DNA of 64,000 bases from Rhododendron vialii (lineage: Eukaryota; Streptophyta; Magnoliopsida; Ericales; Ericaceae): assembly GCF_030253575.1 (NCBI RefSeq), contig NC_080561.1:37309564-37373563 (forward strand). Reading direction: 5' to 3'. The translations under genes and the position numbers were made by a program. This document shows, piece by piece, positions 23,145-35,714 of this stretch (the stretch's first letter is position 1; every line of letters starts with the position of its first letter). Under the pieces are notes generated by a model, which saw only the letters and a program-made list of their open reading frames with translations, was not told the origin of the DNA and made no database searches.

Positions 23145-23543
23145 GTTTGGGGCTTGTCAAGTAAATGTTTTAGACATCATAATCTCGTTTGTTTGGCTGT
23201 GATTGTTAGTGTTGTAGTTGCAAGCTGGTGCAGTGTGCAGTTGCTGTGATGCTTCTGGTTTGTATAAGTGGATTGTTTGTTAGGATACGAGGGTTTGTCC
23301 TTGCCCTTTGTTTCTGCTTTGGTTTTTGGTCTAATAAGAATTAAGTTACTGAAAGAATTGGATAAGTGAGGGTTTGGCACCGCCATAGTAGATGGTGGTT
23401 CAGCCCATGAAAGTGGGAGTCCTTCTTGTTGTGTGGGTTTAGACCTTAACAAAGTGAATACATATTCCCTCCCAACACGTTCTTAAATGTGCCTTGACAG
23501 GGATTTCTCTTTCTTGGTTTGGCATTATATGAATCGCCTTCTA

Positions 23544-23815
23544 ATTGGTGCAATTTCTGAGATATGACGGACAAATGCTCTGTTGACCATTTGACCCATA
23601 TCATTGGTGCAATTCTGAGATATGATTTTATTACTTATTAAGAAATGCTCATTTGACCATTTGGCCCATATCCTGTTTATTCCTTGTTTCAGAATTACGT
23701 CTAGTCAATTGGTGCAATTTTCTGAGATATGATTTTATTACCTATTAAGAAACGCTCATTTGACCATTTGGGCCGTATCCTGTTTATTCCTTGTTTCAGA
23801 ATTACGTCTAGTCAT
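23544..23815. repeat. Tandem repeat, two and a half copies of a ~105-bp unit
   Basis: ATTGGTGCAAT...GAGATATGA recurs at 23544, 23603 and 23708. The last two units (about 105 bp each, ending CAGAATTACGTCTAGTCA) are nearly identical. The first is a partial copy. Noncoding. Confidence 0.75.
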
Positions 23816-23819
23816 TGGC

Positions 23820-24909
23820 TAGATCTATCAATCTGATGAATTGCTTTGGTATCCTTATGGATCTTGTTGTACCATAAGTAACCCAACGAAGCAATTCCTT
23901 TGATGCAAGTTAGTTTCAATTGTGTCTTTTGTATTGTTATGCGTTCTCTGAATGACGGTCCTAATAGCTTTTACTCTACTTGCAAGGTTGCTTCAGATGA
24001 TTGACGATCAAGACCTTGGCTTCTTTGCTAATTTTCTCGGCATATTTGTTTTTGCTTTGGTGATTGCATATCATTACGTGGTGGCTGATCCAAAATATGA
24101 AGGCAACTGAGGGTAACGTTTTGGTCTTTGCTGGTGGGGATGCCATGCCATTTCTGTTTTGCTATGTAAGCAGTTTCACAGATGGATTTTTTTGTTTTGC
24201 TTAATCCTCTGTCTGCAACTGAAGTCAATAACCTAATTTAAAAGGACATGTCATATTGATATATGTACATGTCAAAGACTTCCATCGATCCTTCTCTCTC
24301 TGGCCTCTGTGTGTAGATATATATATACCCACTCATATGCACACAGAAACATATATATTCATGTACATGGACACGGACACATAATATATGTAAATATGCA
24401 TATATGTATGAGTGCATGGGCACGCGCGCTAGACACACTCTGCCATGTCATTGTGAGATGTCTACTGCCTTGCAGGCTGGTTTCTTTTTGTTCGAATCTG
24501 GAGTTAGCTAACTTTTAACTGCACAATTTACTTTGAGCAGAATAGATACATTTTCACGTTTCTTAATTTGTGTTCCGTTCCTTTTTTGAACCCACTTCCG
24601 CACCTCTGGCTCTTACTGAAAGAAAATCTATGATCATTTTCAGCACTACAATCACATTGAAAAATAGGTTAGGACAAAATTTTACACTTTGGGGTCAGTA
24701 TCACAAGATTATACGGTTTTCTAATAGCAGCCATCTTCGGCATGGTTTTATTGTTATCCACCTTTCATCTAATCTCATGAGATTAAGCCCAGTAGGCCTG
24801 CTTTAACCTGTCCCCAGACAGCCAGCTCTCACCAGGGTGCTGGCAAGTTCATCACTGATGCGTTGTGCTTGGTAGCTCACCGAATCCATGAGAGGCAGTG
24901 TTGCTAAAT
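23820..24909. other. Intergenic, no gene seen; alternating TA/TG-rich patch
   Basis: Spacer downstream of the FUSC-like gene. 24313-24410 is rich in ATAT and CATG/CACA alternations. No domain in the short open frames. The 3' UTR of the minus-strand gene should lie just left of 24910. Confidence 0.45.
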
Positions 24910-27900
24910 TTACTCAGGAAACAAAACACGGATTTTACGAGAAATATCGTAGAAATTCATGCGAGTTGAAGGATTCTCCCACTGAACCAATTCTTTTATT
25001 CCTTTCTCAATCTCTTTTGTTTCCTTCATTAAGCCACTGATGCAAAACCGTACGGCACTTTGGTGAAGAGCCATTTGGCTCGCTCTTCTCTCCTCACCTT
25101 CTTTATTAGCCCATAACTTTTCACTTACTTCGTTTGAGTGATAGAGGAAGAAACTTGCAGTCTTCTCCAAGTCAACAATGCACACATCTTCATGTGATGA
25201 TTTTCCCAACTCAAGATCATCATATACCTCCTTGTCTTTTCTTTCAAACACAGAAAAGGACTCGATCGAAGTTATCTTTTCAAGGAAGTGCAGAGACGAA
25301 CTTACACCTTTCTTGAAAAGATCCAGGTCACTGTTGATCCGTTCTTGGAGATCTCTCCAAGCAACTCCACATCTCCTTGATTCTTCTACTAAGGACTCCA
25401 TTTGAACAGCCATGAAAAGTTGAAGATCCACCATCTTAGATATAGACATGAGCAACTTGTTATAACATGCAGTCCGAAAGGGCAAGAACCAGAAATTAGG
25501 CTCCAATTCGGATTCTCCAGCAAACTTCTTTAATTGATTCACATGAACTTTTAGCTTCTCTTGCTTTTCTCTCAGTGTCAGAAAGACGATATCCATGTCT
25601 TTCTCGTCGGGAGAAAGTCCCACTTGCCCGATACCTTCTCGGAGTGCACCCAAGCTCTGAGATAGTTGTTTTTTCGCTAGAGTTGCTGCTCTTGTGGGTT
25701 GCAAGAGAAGTTCGACTATGATGAAACAAAACAATCCAATGAAAGCCTCTGTGAGTCTGGTAATGGCAAATTCAGCTGGAAGGCCGTAATTCTTCCTTCC
25801 TAGGATCAGTAAGGCTCCTATAACGGTTGAAACCCCACCGGCTTGGCTGTACATTTTACTATGCCTCAGAAAAGTCGTGAGAACTATCCAAGGTATAAGG
25901 GCTAAAATTCTTAACTCCAGACATTCGCTGAAGAAATAGCAACCCAGAACACCATATACTGACCCCAATGCTGTTCCTTGTGCTCTAGCATTTGCTTCTC
26001 TAAACGTCGCTTGTCTTTGGGCGGAAAAGCTGATAGCGATGGTTAGGCCAGACCAGTATCCATTTTCCTTGTTGAATTCCAAACCGAAGAAAACGGCAAT
26101 GCCTAGAGAAATCGAACACTTGAATGCAAAAAGTAGTGTTTCATTCTTTGGCCAGATCCTTTTGAACATGTTTTTGGCTTCTTGTACTGAATTTCTGGAT
26201 TCTTCATCCTTTGATTTTTCGACTATACGTGTTGGATTTTGTTGAGTGATGGTTGAGTCATCTAGGAGAAGTTCTATACAAGAAAGGAAGAAAAAAAATG
26301 TTGTTTGGTTTCCACTGTTTGGATCTATGACTTTAAGGGAATCAAGGAATTTGTTGAAAAGCTCTCCCTTTGTCGGCTCCGGAGCTGTTGATGCATCGAG
26401 AAGTGTGGGAATACACTTGACTTGCTCTAGTTTTTGGCCAATTTGCCCTTCCACTGCTAGTAAAATCTTTTGGAGCTCTTCATCAATGAAGGTAATAGGA
26501 AAGGAAGAGCAACAAGTTAGTGCCATTTCCATTCCTCTTATCTGAATTTCAATGTCTTGCAATCTATCTCCTGGCTTTCTGAAGTGGGGCTTTGGCCTGA
26601 TTTGATGTCTCTCCCATTGCACACTTTCCTGTTCAGAATGAAATTTGTGCTTTTTTTAGCCTCTGCTAGTTTTACTGGAGTCAAAAGGATTTTCAAGAGA
26701 ATTTACAACTGAAACCAGGAGAACTGATACATATGGGACACCATCTGGGATTCTGAACGAATATTGATTGCAACAATGGCATCATAGTACTTGCTTGGCA
26801 TCAGCCAATAAAATACCATCTTAATTAACCTTATCTCCTGCTAACTCAACTATGTAGTCTCTACTATCATAAAGTGGAGGGATCATGGACCGCTCTTTGG
26901 GTGTTGCCCCAAAGGGCTCTCCACCACAAGTGTGTGGACTCTGCATACTTTATGGTTGGCTCCATGTCAATGTATGGTGCAGAGTCCCTTGGGTTTGTAT
27001 TCTAGGAGCACTGATTAAGTTTTTCCTGTAATGTGAGATTTCTCACAGGTTGGTCATGCCGTCACGTGGTATCAAATACCCAGAAATCCCATCATTAGGA
27101 AAATCCGAAAATCGTTAATGGGTCAAAACATCTGGAAAAAAAAATGCAAACGTTGCTCAATCCCAACTGTTCTCAATACCGTCGTTTTGTAGTATATCTT
27201 GTTTTGTAGTATTCTAGTGTGAATGGCAGGCCAGTCAGTATTTCTTGGTTTTAATAGGATTCCTTACAAGCTTTCTTTCTATCTACTACTTTATACAGCC
27301 AATAAGTAGGTATGGACTTCTTTTGTATGTTTTCCAAAAAGAGTGTGTAATTTAGTATGAAACAAACCGAAAATCACCAAATTCATTATTCTTGCTACTC
27401 TCAATGGCTTTCTGAAAGAAAATATCATTGTCGAGAAGTGTATTTTCAGCTGAGAATTTTTGGAATGAGAAGGTAGGGAGAACTGAAGATGATGGTTTTT
27501 GATCTTTACCTGTCTGAGTTTGATACTCTGAAGAAGCTTGGCTCCTGTTTCTTGCAAGGGCTTGGCTTGCGATACTGTCTCCAACGCAATTGTGGTATTT
27601 TGTGCAGAGAATGCCTTCATTAGGAGGCTAATCCTTTCTGATGCATTTTGAGTGTACAATCTACTCAGTTTGTTTACCTGTAACAATCATGGAATGATGA
27701 CAATCAATTACTGCTCATGGATGGGACATTTCTGGTGTCCAGCTAGAATTTTTTATTTGGATATTTAGATTACTATGACATGAAAAAGAAAAAAGAAAAA
27801 ATGTGAAAATAAACACTATATATATATATAGAAGTAGAGGAGAAAAAAAAAAGATATCATTCTTGGTTCTGTTTGGTTGCCTAAAATTTAAACAACATTT

Positions 27901-30900
27901 TGGAGGAAGGTCCTCTTATGGAAAGTGGCAAAGTCAGAACTATGCACCGGTGGGAGCATTACGAAACAAAAACTCCGGTGATAGTCAAAGGGTACCGACC
28001 CATGACTTGATGCTTTGTTTTATATAGTCTATCTTTCTGTGAAACTCATATAGCCTATTTTCCTGTGAAACTCGAATATTCGATACTCTTCTATGTCGCT
28101 TGTGTGTTACATCATTAGAAAGGGGCCTTTTTCAAGTTTTGGACCACTATTTTGTTCATCCGCATAAATAGTGGGTTAACATTACTCACTTTTCACAAAG
28201 ATTATGCCGGATTTATACTTTGATGTCAGAAACATTCATTTCTTGGGGCTTGTTTTTGTAACACCTCAAGCAGGTCATTCGTTTTTTGATAGGTATTTGA
28301 TCGAATAATGTGCGTCTTGCTTTAAATTTATGGTCCAAAATTGAAGCAAAAATATTGTAAGATGATAAAAAAAAGGAGACTTAGCCAAATATCTCTTAAA
28401 TTTATATTTTTTGAGCTCTAGGACAAGTACCTTTGCAATCAAATGTAAGGACAAATATATCTATGAAAGTGCCTAAAATCTTAGGATACCCTGTGGAAGT
28501 GCCTAAAATCCTAGGGTACGTTATATATGAAAGTGCCTAAACCACTAAAACCCTATTATAAGAAAGTATACCTAAAATATTGTAAAAATGCCTAAATATG
28601 TTTTGGCATTATGTTTAACAAACGCAACAAGTTGAATGACCTACACTGAAAACTATTTTGCTGACGTCATTCCCCTAAATGAAAACTATTTTACCATCTT
28701 TATGGCTAATTTTCTCATAAGGGGAGCTTTGACCATTGAAGTAGGCCACAATATTCACCATACTTCTTAGTTATTAAAATTTCGTCAATATATATATGCG
28801 TAATCGTGCGAGTTGACTAAAGCTATATAAAAAAAACAATAACTGTTTGATTCAAATAAAAATATAACAATAAATAATTAAAAAAGGCTCCGCCACTGGC
28901 CCTCTATATCAATGCTCCATAGATTTATCTCCCCGTTTCATAAACTTTCTTAAAAAATGAATAGTTTATTTTACATTTTCAAACTCCAAAATAAAGTAAA
29001 TAAAAAATAATTTTTTTTGCACCGTTTAAAAAATCTCAATAAGATCTATCAAACAAGATCTATATTGTTAGAAAAATTATTTGCGTAAATACATGATTTT
29101 TGAACTTGAAATTGCCTTTTTAAAAAATACAGTTGTACTTATTTGGGGATTTGGAACCCACCAAGTTTCTCAAATTAAACTTTCTTGTGCAAGGAGGAAA
29201 AGAATAAACCGAGAAAAAAACAACTGACCCACAAAACTTGTCAAATATGTGAATTTGGATGACTACTTTTTTTTTTTTTTGATTTCTTTCTCTAGTGCAA
29301 AAGTGAAACCTTCCATATCCGTTATGATAGGAAACACTCTTCGGTGTGAAACGTAAGTTTTGAGGCTGACTCACATTTTCTAATATGCTTTCAAATTACC
29401 CCTTCACCTGCCCAAAGAAACTGCCATTAAATTAAGAAACAAAAGAATTGTCACCCAAAGTTCCTGTTGACGTGAGTAGTAGATTAAGGAACTAATTATC
29501 GAGATTTTAGGAATAAACATTATTGTAAAATCCCTCCAATCAAGGGTCAACCATGATCATAGCCATAAAATTTGTACCCCCATCTCTGTAAAACTGTAAA
29601 AGTATGAATGGAAAAATACAAAGTTTACAGTTCCTTCTCCCCTCTTTTCTACCTTCACATTCCAGTTTTCAGTGCAGATGAACCTTGATTCAAGAATTTT
29701 CTCTTTTCATCTTTTACACGACATGATGCCACGATTTGATGCGCATTGCATGTACCTAGATGCCTAGTATGCAATAGTGATAACGTTATAGTGATCAAAT
29801 TTGGTGACAATATGTTGAGCACAATGTGAATTCTCCTCAATGCAATGGTGAAATAAACTCCACCCATGATGTATTTTGTCAAAAATTGTAAATCCATTAG
29901 GTGATCAACAAAACTAAAATAAATCTCACCAAAAAAAATTTCAAACCTGATGTATGCAAAGTTGGAGTTTTTAAGAAATAGGATACCATCAAGTCAGAGT
30001 ACCTTTTGTATAAACTTTTTGTCGGAACTCTATGCATTCTTCGTCACTGTTAGAGCATCTCCAAGCATCTCCAACGGGAGATGTCAAAACTAAGGTGGAC
30101 AATCAAACAGCTAGTTTTGGCATTAAGTCACCATCCAATCATGATGCCTTCTATCATGCCAAAAGTGACATGGCTTTGAAGGGAGGTGACGTGGCTTTGA
30201 AGGGAAGTCCCAATATGTCAACTTTGACATCAACCATCTAGACTGCCAATTTTCAAAAATTGACCATAAGCTTTCAAAATAATTTGACATAGGGGTTGGA
30301 AAGGGGTAACTTGATGTCAAATTGAAGAGGTTAAATTGCCATATAAGCCTTCAAAATAATTTGACATCTCTATTTTTGACCTCTTTTGTTGGAGATGCTC
30401 TAAGGGTTGGAGAGAGAGAGAGCTTGATGCCAAATTGAAGATGTCAAATTGCCACATAAGCCTTCAAAATAATTTGACATCTCCACTTTTGATCTCTCTT
30501 GTTGGAGATGCTCTTAGAACTAAAATTTTGAAGCCGCCCCTAATCAAAATAAAAACTTTCCGTACACCACAAAGATGTTCTAGGATTTAAGTAAAAAGAT
30601 ACTTCCACCCTAACAAGCATATCCTCGATTTAAGTATTAGTAATCTTTTTTTAGAAGAGAATAATTTTTTTACATCGCCGGTGTACACATTTGTTTTCTC
30701 CAAATCAATTGTATTGCGTCACGTCGCCAAACAAATGTTTACACCGACGGTGTAAAAAATTTATTCTCTTTTTAGAAATTGAATGGATTCGGTCTTATAA
30801 TAGGTGGAAAAACAAGCACCCGAGATCACGCATGCATGCAAGTATTACCTCTGCGTAAGCTAGACGAGGGTACGGCAACAGCATAGCCAATACCGAAGCC

Positions 30901-31385
30901 AATGCCCCGAGAGCCGTACAAGCCGCCACATGGATCGGGTGCATCACATCCCCAGCCTCCTTACCGTACACCACAGCCCCAACATACACAATCACAATCT
31001 GTCCAAACGCAATCCTCTTGGTCATCAAGTGGGACCACTCCGGCACCGCCACCATGAACGCCCCCGCCGCCACGGCGGCGGCTGCGACGGCCGGGGAGAA
31101 GTGTTCGGGTCCGATGAGCCAGAGGCTCACTACGGACGCTGGCAGCACCTGGGCGGTCGCCAACAGGGCGTGCCAGCATCCCTTTACAGAGTCGCCAAGT
31201 GTCGCCTCCGACACGATCAGTATGGCGGTCACGTAAGCGAAGGCCGGAAATGGGAGTTGGGTGCGGAGGGGTTCGGGGCCGTAGAGGGTGGCGCAACCTA
31301 CCATGGCGCATGCCAGGGCGGTCCGAAAGGCCGAGCCCAGGCGGGTCCGCCAGATGGCCCAGACTCGGTCCTCCTCCGCTGTCAT
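24910..31385 (-). CDS. FUSC-family membrane protein (p-hydroxybenzoate efflux pump AaeB-like), plant
   Basis: Three exons on the minus strand, all phase 0 with GT-AG borders: 31385-30849 (179 codons), 27677-27510 (56 codons), 26628-24910 (572 codons plus stop), giving 807 residues. Exon 1 encodes about six hydrophobic segments (residues 15-172). Exon 3 carries a second membrane block, roughly residues 400-545, with GYWSGLTIAISFSAQRQATF and RAQGTALGSVYGVLGCYFF, which matches the FUSC_2/aromatic acid exporter fold. Soluble helical regions lie between and after. Two membrane halves separated by a cytoplasmic part is the family layout. Bacterial relatives export aromatic carboxylates. The substrate in plants is unknown, so transport is inference. 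Exon 1 is GC-rich, unlike exons 2-3. Intron 1 (27678-30848) holds two MITEs. The start is fixed by MTAEEDRVWAIWRTRLGSAF. Confidence 0.88.
28420..29110. repeat. Dispersed repeat also present at 58820-58980
   Basis: 28970-29110 (CACCGTTTAAAAAATCTCAA, then GATCTATCAAACAAGATC) is clearly related to 58830-58970. Nearby 28430-28560 repeats the phrase AAAGTGCCTAAAATC three times. Noncoding, inside intron 1 of the FUSC-like gene. Confidence 0.55.
30053..30513. mobile_element. Tourist-like MITE with TTA duplication and internal duplication
   Basis: Ends GAGCATCTCCAA and TTGGAGATGCTC are inverted repeats, flanked by TTA (30050-30052 and 30514-30516), the PIF/Harbinger target site. The right part is duplicated: TTGGAGATGCTCTAAGGGTT at about 30391 and TTGGAGATGCTCTTAG at about 30502, with repeated ATAAGCCTTCAAAATAATTT before each. 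It lies in intron 1 of the FUSC-like gene. Confidence 0.75.
30655..30770. mobile_element. MITE, 116 bp, in intron 1 of the FUSC-like gene
   Basis: Left AAGAGAATAATTTTTTTACA pairs with right TGTAAAAAATTTATTCTCTT, and the pairing continues inward through the CGCCGGTGTACACATTTGTT region. TTTAG lies on both sides and may be the target duplication. Confidence 0.65.
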
Positions 31386-31540
31386 TGCCGGAAAGAGATA
31401 AGCTCTTCCACTGCAGTAGAAGAAGCAGGGGGGGAATGAAAGTGGCTTGTGTAGGGGAAGAGAGTGATTTTTGGATGAAGTTAGAAGCAGGGAATGAACA
31501 GGCTTTTATAGGCAAAGAGAGGACAAATTTTTGACTCTGT
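31386..31540 (-). promoter_or_regulatory. Core promoter and 5' UTR of the FUSC-like gene
   Basis: On the minus strand a TATA box (GCCTATAAAAGCC) lies at + positions 31502-31514, about 120 bp upstream of the ATG at 31385. A start near 31475 would give a 5' UTR of about 90 nt. Confidence 0.6.
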
Positions 31541-32590
31541 TTGAAACTTCTAGAAAGAAACGGAAAAATAATTAAGAAGGAAAATGTGAGAAAGATGAAA
31601 GAAATTTTTTTACTGATGATGAAACAATATGTATCTGCATATTAGTCATAGGGTGTTGTCAGTATCAGTAATGAAGAAAAAAATTAAGGTGTAGTCAATT
31701 GGGAAGTCTTCCTCTTGTGTGTAATCTCGAATTTGTTTTGAGAATAAGTTTTGTCCGGATGAGGCGAAAACTATGGGGTTTCCGCCACCGCCGTTTGTGG
31801 GCTCTACTGTGCATTCATTGTGGTAATACGAACCGTTTATCTTGTAGTGCCCGCAGAGTAACTTATTCACGTAAAAAAATCAACTTGATCGGACATCGAT
31901 AGACATATCGAAAATTAAATTTTGTTTTCTAAAAAAGAACGGCTTGGATTATGTCAATAATTTATAAGTTAAAATGTCTATGACCTTCTATTTTATACAC
32001 GAAAATTCAATTTTTGATATAACTATTGAGGCTGGGTCAAGCTGGGGGGTCCCAATTTTGTACCGTAGGTTGTAGTAGTTATGCTCTCAAACAGAGTGTA
32101 ATGAGTTCCGTGTGTAATTATTTTTTTTCCGGAAAGTGTACGAGTACAATAAGTTGTGCACAGACAGTGCACACAATGCATTTTTGAACCCATTTTAGGT
32201 TTCACAAAGATAATTGAAGTCATTTATTTTGGTCAAAATATGTTGTTTAGGGTTCTTGTGAAAAATTAGCTCCATTTGATATCAATAAAGACATTTATAA
32301 AACGTTCAACTTTGTTTCAGAATTCAGGCCAAATTTGAATTTGAAGTAAAGTTGGACGTTTCGTAAATGCTCTTACCGATATTGGGTTGAACTGATTTTT
32401 TATGCGGACCCCAAAGCGGCTCCGATCATATTTGTGGGAGCCGAGATGGATCCAGAATCTGCTCATAACTTCTTGTATGCGTAGCGGGTCCCCCCCCAAT
32501 GTATTTTTAACTATGCTAAGTATATTGAGACTTGAGGGTTCATTTGAAAATGTTCGTTTTAGGCTCCATAAATTTCAGAGCCGGTCCTGG
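31541..32590. other. Intergenic, no gene recognised
   Basis: Includes a 74-codon minus-strand frame (31646-31870) with two Cys residues near its N-terminus that I could not assign, and a foldback-like stretch near 32330-32580 related in wording (CGGCTCCGATCAT) to the foldback elements further right. Confidence 0.4.
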
Positions 32591-32935
32591 GTGGAGACAC
32601 CCCATTAAGATAATAATTTTCAGAAAGTAACCATAATACTTCTTCTATCTCTCAAATTCTTGGATTAAATGTTCTTATATGACCCCATTAAACAAAATGG
32701 TAAGAATGAAATATTGGATTCTGGGGTTAATTTAGAATTTTCTTTTACTGAAACTATAAATATTTTATTTGCTAGTTTGGAGTGAATTTATTAAACAAGC
32801 GAAATATGAGAGTTCCAAAATTTTGTGGCTGGGGAAGAACCCAACTCATGGACATGGTGGGTTTACTGCCACTTGCTCCGGCAGGTATAGTGCAAGAATA
32901 TCCCGGTTTGGGTCATTAGATTTAAGGCTTGTTTG

Positions 32936-33144
32936 TTTGGACGTAAATTGTTTTTATCTATTTTTTGGTGTTTGGTTGTATAAAAAATGAGGAAAACGTT
33001 TTACATGGAAAATATGTTTCATTAATTGAATGAAAATGACTTACCCTTAAATCTTCCGTACGTTATTTTTTGAAATGAACCGGCTGCTTTCTACTGCAAT
33101 TCTCACAGCTCAGTTTCCTCGATCGTCAGTCCTTACTCATATTC

Positions 33145-33181
<37 letters not shown>

Positions 33182-33357
33182 AAATTAAATTCCACCGTTA
33201 AGCCCCCCTCTCTACACTATTTTGTGATTTCTAAAATATTTTTCATATGCCAATCAAACACCAAAAAATAAAAGTTTAAATTTTGTTTTTTGAAAAAATA
33301 ATTTACAGAGAAAACATTTTACGTTGTAAAGCAGTTTACATCGAAACAAACAGAGCC
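32936..33357. mobile_element. Tourist-like MITE, 422 bp, TAA duplication
   Basis: Ends GGCTTGTTTGTTTGGACGTA and TCGAAACAAACAGAGCC are inverted, flanked by TAA (32933-32935 and 33358-33360). The interior has a (CT)n tract near 33153-33178. Same family type as 20137-20313. Confidence 0.7.
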
Positions 33358-34231
33358 TAAATGGAGTAATATTTTTGGGCAAAAATTAATTAATTAAAAA
33401 GTAATTCAAATTTTGCATTCAGAGGCTTTAAGACTCTTCAATGACCGAACAACCAAACACCTGTTTGCTTCCAAATAGGGGTGGTAATCGAGCCAAAAAA
33501 GCTGACTACAGTATTGCTCAAGCTAGGCTCAACTTATTATTATATACGTTCGAGCTTGGCTCAAGCTTGAGAATTTTTGAGAATAAAATTTTCAATCTCA
33601 ACTTACATATGGAATTTTTTGATTGCGATAAACTTAACTCGGCTCGTGAAATGTGCAAATCAATCTCAAGCTTGAGCTTAAACTCGTGAAGTTTCAAAAT
33701 CCTGCAGAAAAAAGCTGGAATTTTTCAATAACAAAAAGCATTTTTGTATGGAAATAGTATTCATCATCCTAATCAATTAAACAGTGTAATTCTCATATTT
33801 GTTGGACGGTGTCTACAGTTGCCTCCACTAGAGGAGATTTCCGACTTCTTATATGTGGTTTCTTTTCCCCTCTTTTCTACTTTCACGGTCCGATTTTCAT
33901 TGCAGATTCATCTTAATTATCGCAATAAACGTACAATGGGGTTCACAATCCGGTTTTCAATATTGTAGGTTCATCTTAAATAACTTTTTCTCGTTCTGTT
34001 TTGGTCATTTACGGCTTCTTCCTACAGTTCTTTGGAAATAGTGGTGTGTTATCCTCAACCCCCATTTTTTAGAGGAACAAATGAACAATAATAGGTGGTA
34101 GAGAAAGGGTAGATTGCAACATGCAGGGACAAGACCTGAACCCGAGTGTTGCGACTCACGCCTAATTGACAATATTTCATCTGTTTGTCGGTATGGCGAC
34201 GCCCCATTAGAATATAATTTCCAGAAAGTAA

Positions 34232-34405
34232 CTACTTCCTCCGTTCCTAAATAATTGTCTTCTACGAAAAGAATGTGCGATTTTTTAACAATAAAATAAA
34301 GTATTTCCGTGCATAATTTTTTCAATTTCTTCGCACCACATTAGAAAACTCAATTAGATCTTTAATTCAGTTCAAAGAAATTGAAAAAAGTATGCAAGGA
34401 AGTAG
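34232..34405. mobile_element. Stowaway-like MITE
   Basis: Starts CTACTTCCTCCGTTCCTAAA, the classic plant Stowaway wording, and ends GGAAGTAG in inverse. Absent from the matching position of duplication copy 1 (near 32632). A TA target duplication is not clean. Confidence 0.5.
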
Positions 34406-35290
34406 TTCATTTTTTTTTTCCTCAAAAATTGCACGTCTTTTCTTGGATAAAATATTCTTATATGACCCCATCAAACAAAATGTTAAGAATGAAATATTAG
34501 ATTATGGGGTTTATTAATTTAGACTTTTCTTTTACTGAAACTAAATATTTTATTTACTAGTTTGGAGTGAATTTATTAAACAAGCGAAATAATAAGGGTT
34601 CCCAATTAAATTTTGTGGTTGGGGAAGAACCTAACTCATGGTGGGCTTACTACCACGTGCGCTGCCGGTCTTTTGATCATGCATCTTGCTCCGGCTGGTA
34701 GTGCAGGAATATTCCGGTTTGCTTCCAAATGGGGGTGGTAATCGAGCCAAAAAAACCCGACTACAGTATTGGTCAGGCTATACTCAACTCATTATTATAT
34801 GCGTTTAAGTTTGGCTCGAGCTTGAGAATTTTTTGATAATAAAATTTTCAATCTCGAGTCAAATTTGGAATTTTGTAACTGTGATAAGCTTGACTCGGCT
34901 CGTGGAATGTGCAAGTCAATTTCAAGCATTCAAGCCTGAGGTTAAACTCGTGAAGTTTCAAAATCCTGCACGAAAAAGATGAAACTTTTCAATAACAAAA
35001 ACCAATTTTCGTCTTTTTCTAACTAAACCTTAGAGTATCTCCAATCCACTCGTTTAATTTTTTTTTTTATCGTATGTACATTTTGGTGACCTATATGACA
35101 TTTTTGATGACACATTTTTATAATTTTTAAATAAAATTGCTCCTCAAACTTTATTACGAGAGTGCTTATATACTACGAGAGTGCAGTGCCTTGGGGGAAG
35201 CACAGTGATCCCAAACCTTCGCATAGCAAAAATAAGTTCAATCTTGTGCTGATTACAATATAAGCGAAAAAGCTAAGGAAACTAACTGAG

Positions 35291-35609
35291 AGGAACTGAT
35301 GGGCATGCGGGGCCTACTCTGGGTCCCGCATGGATGATCTGAACCATTCAATAGTTTTTTTTTTTTTAAAAATTGAGTCGATCTCGTGAAAAATCAGCTC
35401 AATCCGATATGTGTAGGTACTCAATTTAATCTTCCATTTTTTCATGGATTCAAAATCTGAATGAAAAATGGAAGATTGGATCGACTGCCTACACATAGGA
35501 TTGAGTTGATTTTTCTAAAGCCCACTCGGTTTTTTTTTTTTAAAATTATTGAACGGCTCGGATCATCCGTGTGGGGCCCAGAGTGGCCCCCATGGCCGTC
35601 GGTTGCTCC
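35291..35609. mobile_element. Foldback element (GC-rich arms, AT-rich core with second hairpin)
   Basis: Outer arms (CATGCGGGGCC...GGATGATCTGAACC and GGCTCGGATCATCC...GGGGCCCAGAGTGGCC) are inverted repeats of about 70 bp. Inside, AATCTTCCATTTTT...AAAAATGGAAGATT forms a second long hairpin. Shares the GAACGGCTCGGATC word with the elements at 59001 and 61927. Confidence 0.65.
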
Positions 35610-35714
35610 CGTCGATTTCCGTAGCAGAATTGCACTATAACAAGTGAGAGTTTTACTCGGATCAATAATATTGACGAGACTTCAGCGAAACAAGCCAAAA
35701 TTTTAAGGCAGTCT

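Larger units (their letters stand above)
32600..35010 (+). repeat. Diverged segmental tandem duplication with lineage-specific MITE insertions
   Basis: Copy 1 (about 32600-33746) and copy 2 (about 34201-35010) share several blocks in the same order: CCCCATTA...CAGAAAGTAAC, CTTATATGACCCCAT, TAGTTTGGAGTGAATTTATT, GGGGAAGAACC, TGCTCCGGC, GGGTGGTAATCGAGCC and TTTTCAATAACAAAAA. Copy 1 has about 560 bp (32909-33467), including a Tourist-like element, that is missing from copy 2. Copy 2 has about 200 bp (34232-34440), including a Stowaway-like element, missing from copy 1. Noncoding. Confidence 0.8.

Noticed and set aside
30930..31534. Long plus-strand and alternate minus-strand frames over exon 1 of the FUSC-like gene
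   Set aside because: GC-rich exon leaves all frames open. Only the minus-strand MTAEEDRVW frame shows membrane segments and splices to exon 2.
31646..31870. 74-codon minus-strand frame upstream of the FUSC-like gene
   Set aside because: No recognisable domain, start context or partner exon. Kept only as a note.
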